Source: Anaerolineae bacterium (GTDB lineage Bacteria > Chloroflexota > Anaerolineae > 4572-78 > J111). Taken from it: 6,732 bases of DNA. Positions 6,185 through 6,732 of the stretch are shown here, one piece after another; the stretch's first letter is position 1; every line of letters starts with the position of its first letter. The notes beneath the pieces were generated by a model. That model saw only the letters and a program-made list of their open reading frames with translations. It was not told the DNA's origin and searched no databases. The stretch lies in contig JAGRBY010000396.1 of the NCBI GenBank assembly GCA_020433835.1, positions 1 through 6,732 on the forward strand. The letters are read 5' to 3'. The position numbers and the translations under genes were made by a program.

Positions 6185-6432
6185 TGATTGTATGTGTGCT
6201 AACCACCCAACGCTGAGTATCTGGAAAAGAATTTGGACATCTTTACACCAGCATTTTCATTGGAAATGATTAGGACGATGGCTTAATCTTTCCAACAAAA
6301 TTCTAAGCCCATTATCCCACATCTCTCTGACAATTTCAATAGGCTTAATCACCCTCCAAAGCGCCGTAACCATAGGAAGGTAAACTCGAAATTGTAATTC
6401 CAAAATGGCAATCTCCAATCTCCAACTACCCC
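6185..6432. other. Intergenic region upstream of the hydrolase-permease operon
   Basis: This stretch of about 250 bases must hold the operon promoter, but I could not identify convincing -35 and -10 boxes. It is richer in A and T than the flanking genes. Visible details are the word GTTAGCAC (minus strand, 6203-6196) ending 11 bases before the hydrolase-permease ATG, a short palindrome near 6259 (TCATT/AATGA), two copies of GGCTTAATC, and a period-7 repeat at its right end, next to the end of the neighbouring gene. Confidence 0.4.
6409..6426. repeat. Short tandem repeat, period 7
   Basis: CAATCTC-CAATCTC-CAAC gives about two and a half copies of a 7-base unit, just downstream of the partial gene at the right edge (seven bases past its stop codon). 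It is a minor simple-sequence tract without an evident role. Confidence 0.5.
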
Positions 6433-6732
6433 CTACACCCCCAACAAACCCCGCATATACGCCTGCTGTTCCGGCGGCACGCGCCGCTTAATCGCCGAGC
6501 GGGTTAGGCGACCGGCCTGGGTGTACCAGCGGCGCAGCGCCTGTTCGGCCTGCTTGGCCGCGGCTCGGCTGGCCTCAACCGCCTTGACCTTTTGTTGCTG
6601 GACCGCATCGGCCAAAACGTAGGCTTCCACCAGGCTCAAGGCGCGGGCCACGTGGGCCGCATCCCAGCCGTATGTCGCCAATTCGGCCTGTTTGGCTTCA
6701 TCTAGTTTATCCACCATCGCCAACAGCACCCG
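6433..6732 (-). CDS. C-terminal part of an unrecognised helical protein (cut by window edge)
   Basis: About 99 residues are visible, ending with a TAG stop at 6433-6435. The frame stays open to the window edge (an Arg codon precedes the first possible GTG start at 6729), so the gene probably begins outside. The visible part is Ala-, Gln- and charge-rich and almost wholly helical: a long amphipathic, possibly coiled-coil stretch (LVEAYVLADAVQQQ through AAAKQAEQALRRWYTQAGRLTRSAIKRRVP) followed by a short end AYMRGLLGV. It resembles uncharacterised proteins I recall with a helix pair and a C-terminal Trp followed by an ARxAL-type segment, but I cannot name a family. There is no signal peptide, membrane segment or catalytic motif in the visible part. 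It is about 250 bases from the hydrolase-permease gene and need not share its transcript. Confidence 0.65.
   Translation of the reverse strand, partial: RVLLAMVDKLDEAKQAELATYGWDAAHVARALSLVEAYVLADAVQQQKVKAVEASRAAAKQAEQALRRWYTQAGRLTRSAIKRRVPPEQQAYMRGLLGV

Noticed and set aside
6260..6310. Possible -35/-10 promoter pair for the hydrolase-permease operon (TTGGAA, 17 bases, TAATCA on the minus strand)
   Set aside because: The -10 candidate matches the TATAAT consensus at only two positions, too weak to annotate.

Overview
The window reads as bacterial, with all five supported protein genes on the minus strand. The best guess at lineage is Chloroflexota (Anaerolineae-like). This rests on the extracellular alpha/beta hydrolase subfamily (NGGPG, FDQRGVGLSQPALECP, GVSYGT and TAP-like C-terminal motifs), which I recall as common there. 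It is an impression from motifs, not a search result. No rRNA, tRNA, CRISPR array or transposase is visible.

Right part (about 2096-6184, minus): a two-gene operon. The first gene encodes an unusual 1072-residue protein: a signal peptide, an extracellular S33/TAP-like alpha/beta hydrolase, one linking membrane helix, and two successive six-helix bundles that look like two ABC-2 permease halves. Three bases downstream lies a canonical ABC ATPase, started by GTG from a strong AAGGAG site inside the end of the first gene. Together they would make a complete ABC transporter (tandem permease in one chain plus an ATPase dimer) with a hydrolase built into its outer face. This is the most striking protein-level feature of the window. 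At the far right is the C-terminal piece of an unrecognised small helical protein, cut by the window edge.

Left part (1-2095): two minus-strand genes, a DUF5063-family protein and a short-chain dehydrogenase/reductase, separated by long imperfect palindromes. Two palindromes (1055-1179 and 1729-1825) share outer boxes GGCTAAC or GGCTAAT and GTTAGCC, have inner paired boxes, and lie just downstream of one gene and just upstream of the next. This is the architecture of integron attC sites, although the R' box departs from the classical GTTRRRY at one base. The DUF5063 gene would then be a gene cassette of about 0.67 kb, possibly in a cluster of attC sites without an integrase. Between the cassette region and the ABC operon lie a hairpin followed by seven T, a GC-rich inverted repeat, and a perfect 17-bp palindrome that resembles a Xer/dif site. 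At the left edge is a composite palindromic repeat.

The left genes look less GC-rich by eye than the ABC operon, which would fit separate acquisition. No functional link between left and right parts is evident beyond the recombination-like sequences at the junction.
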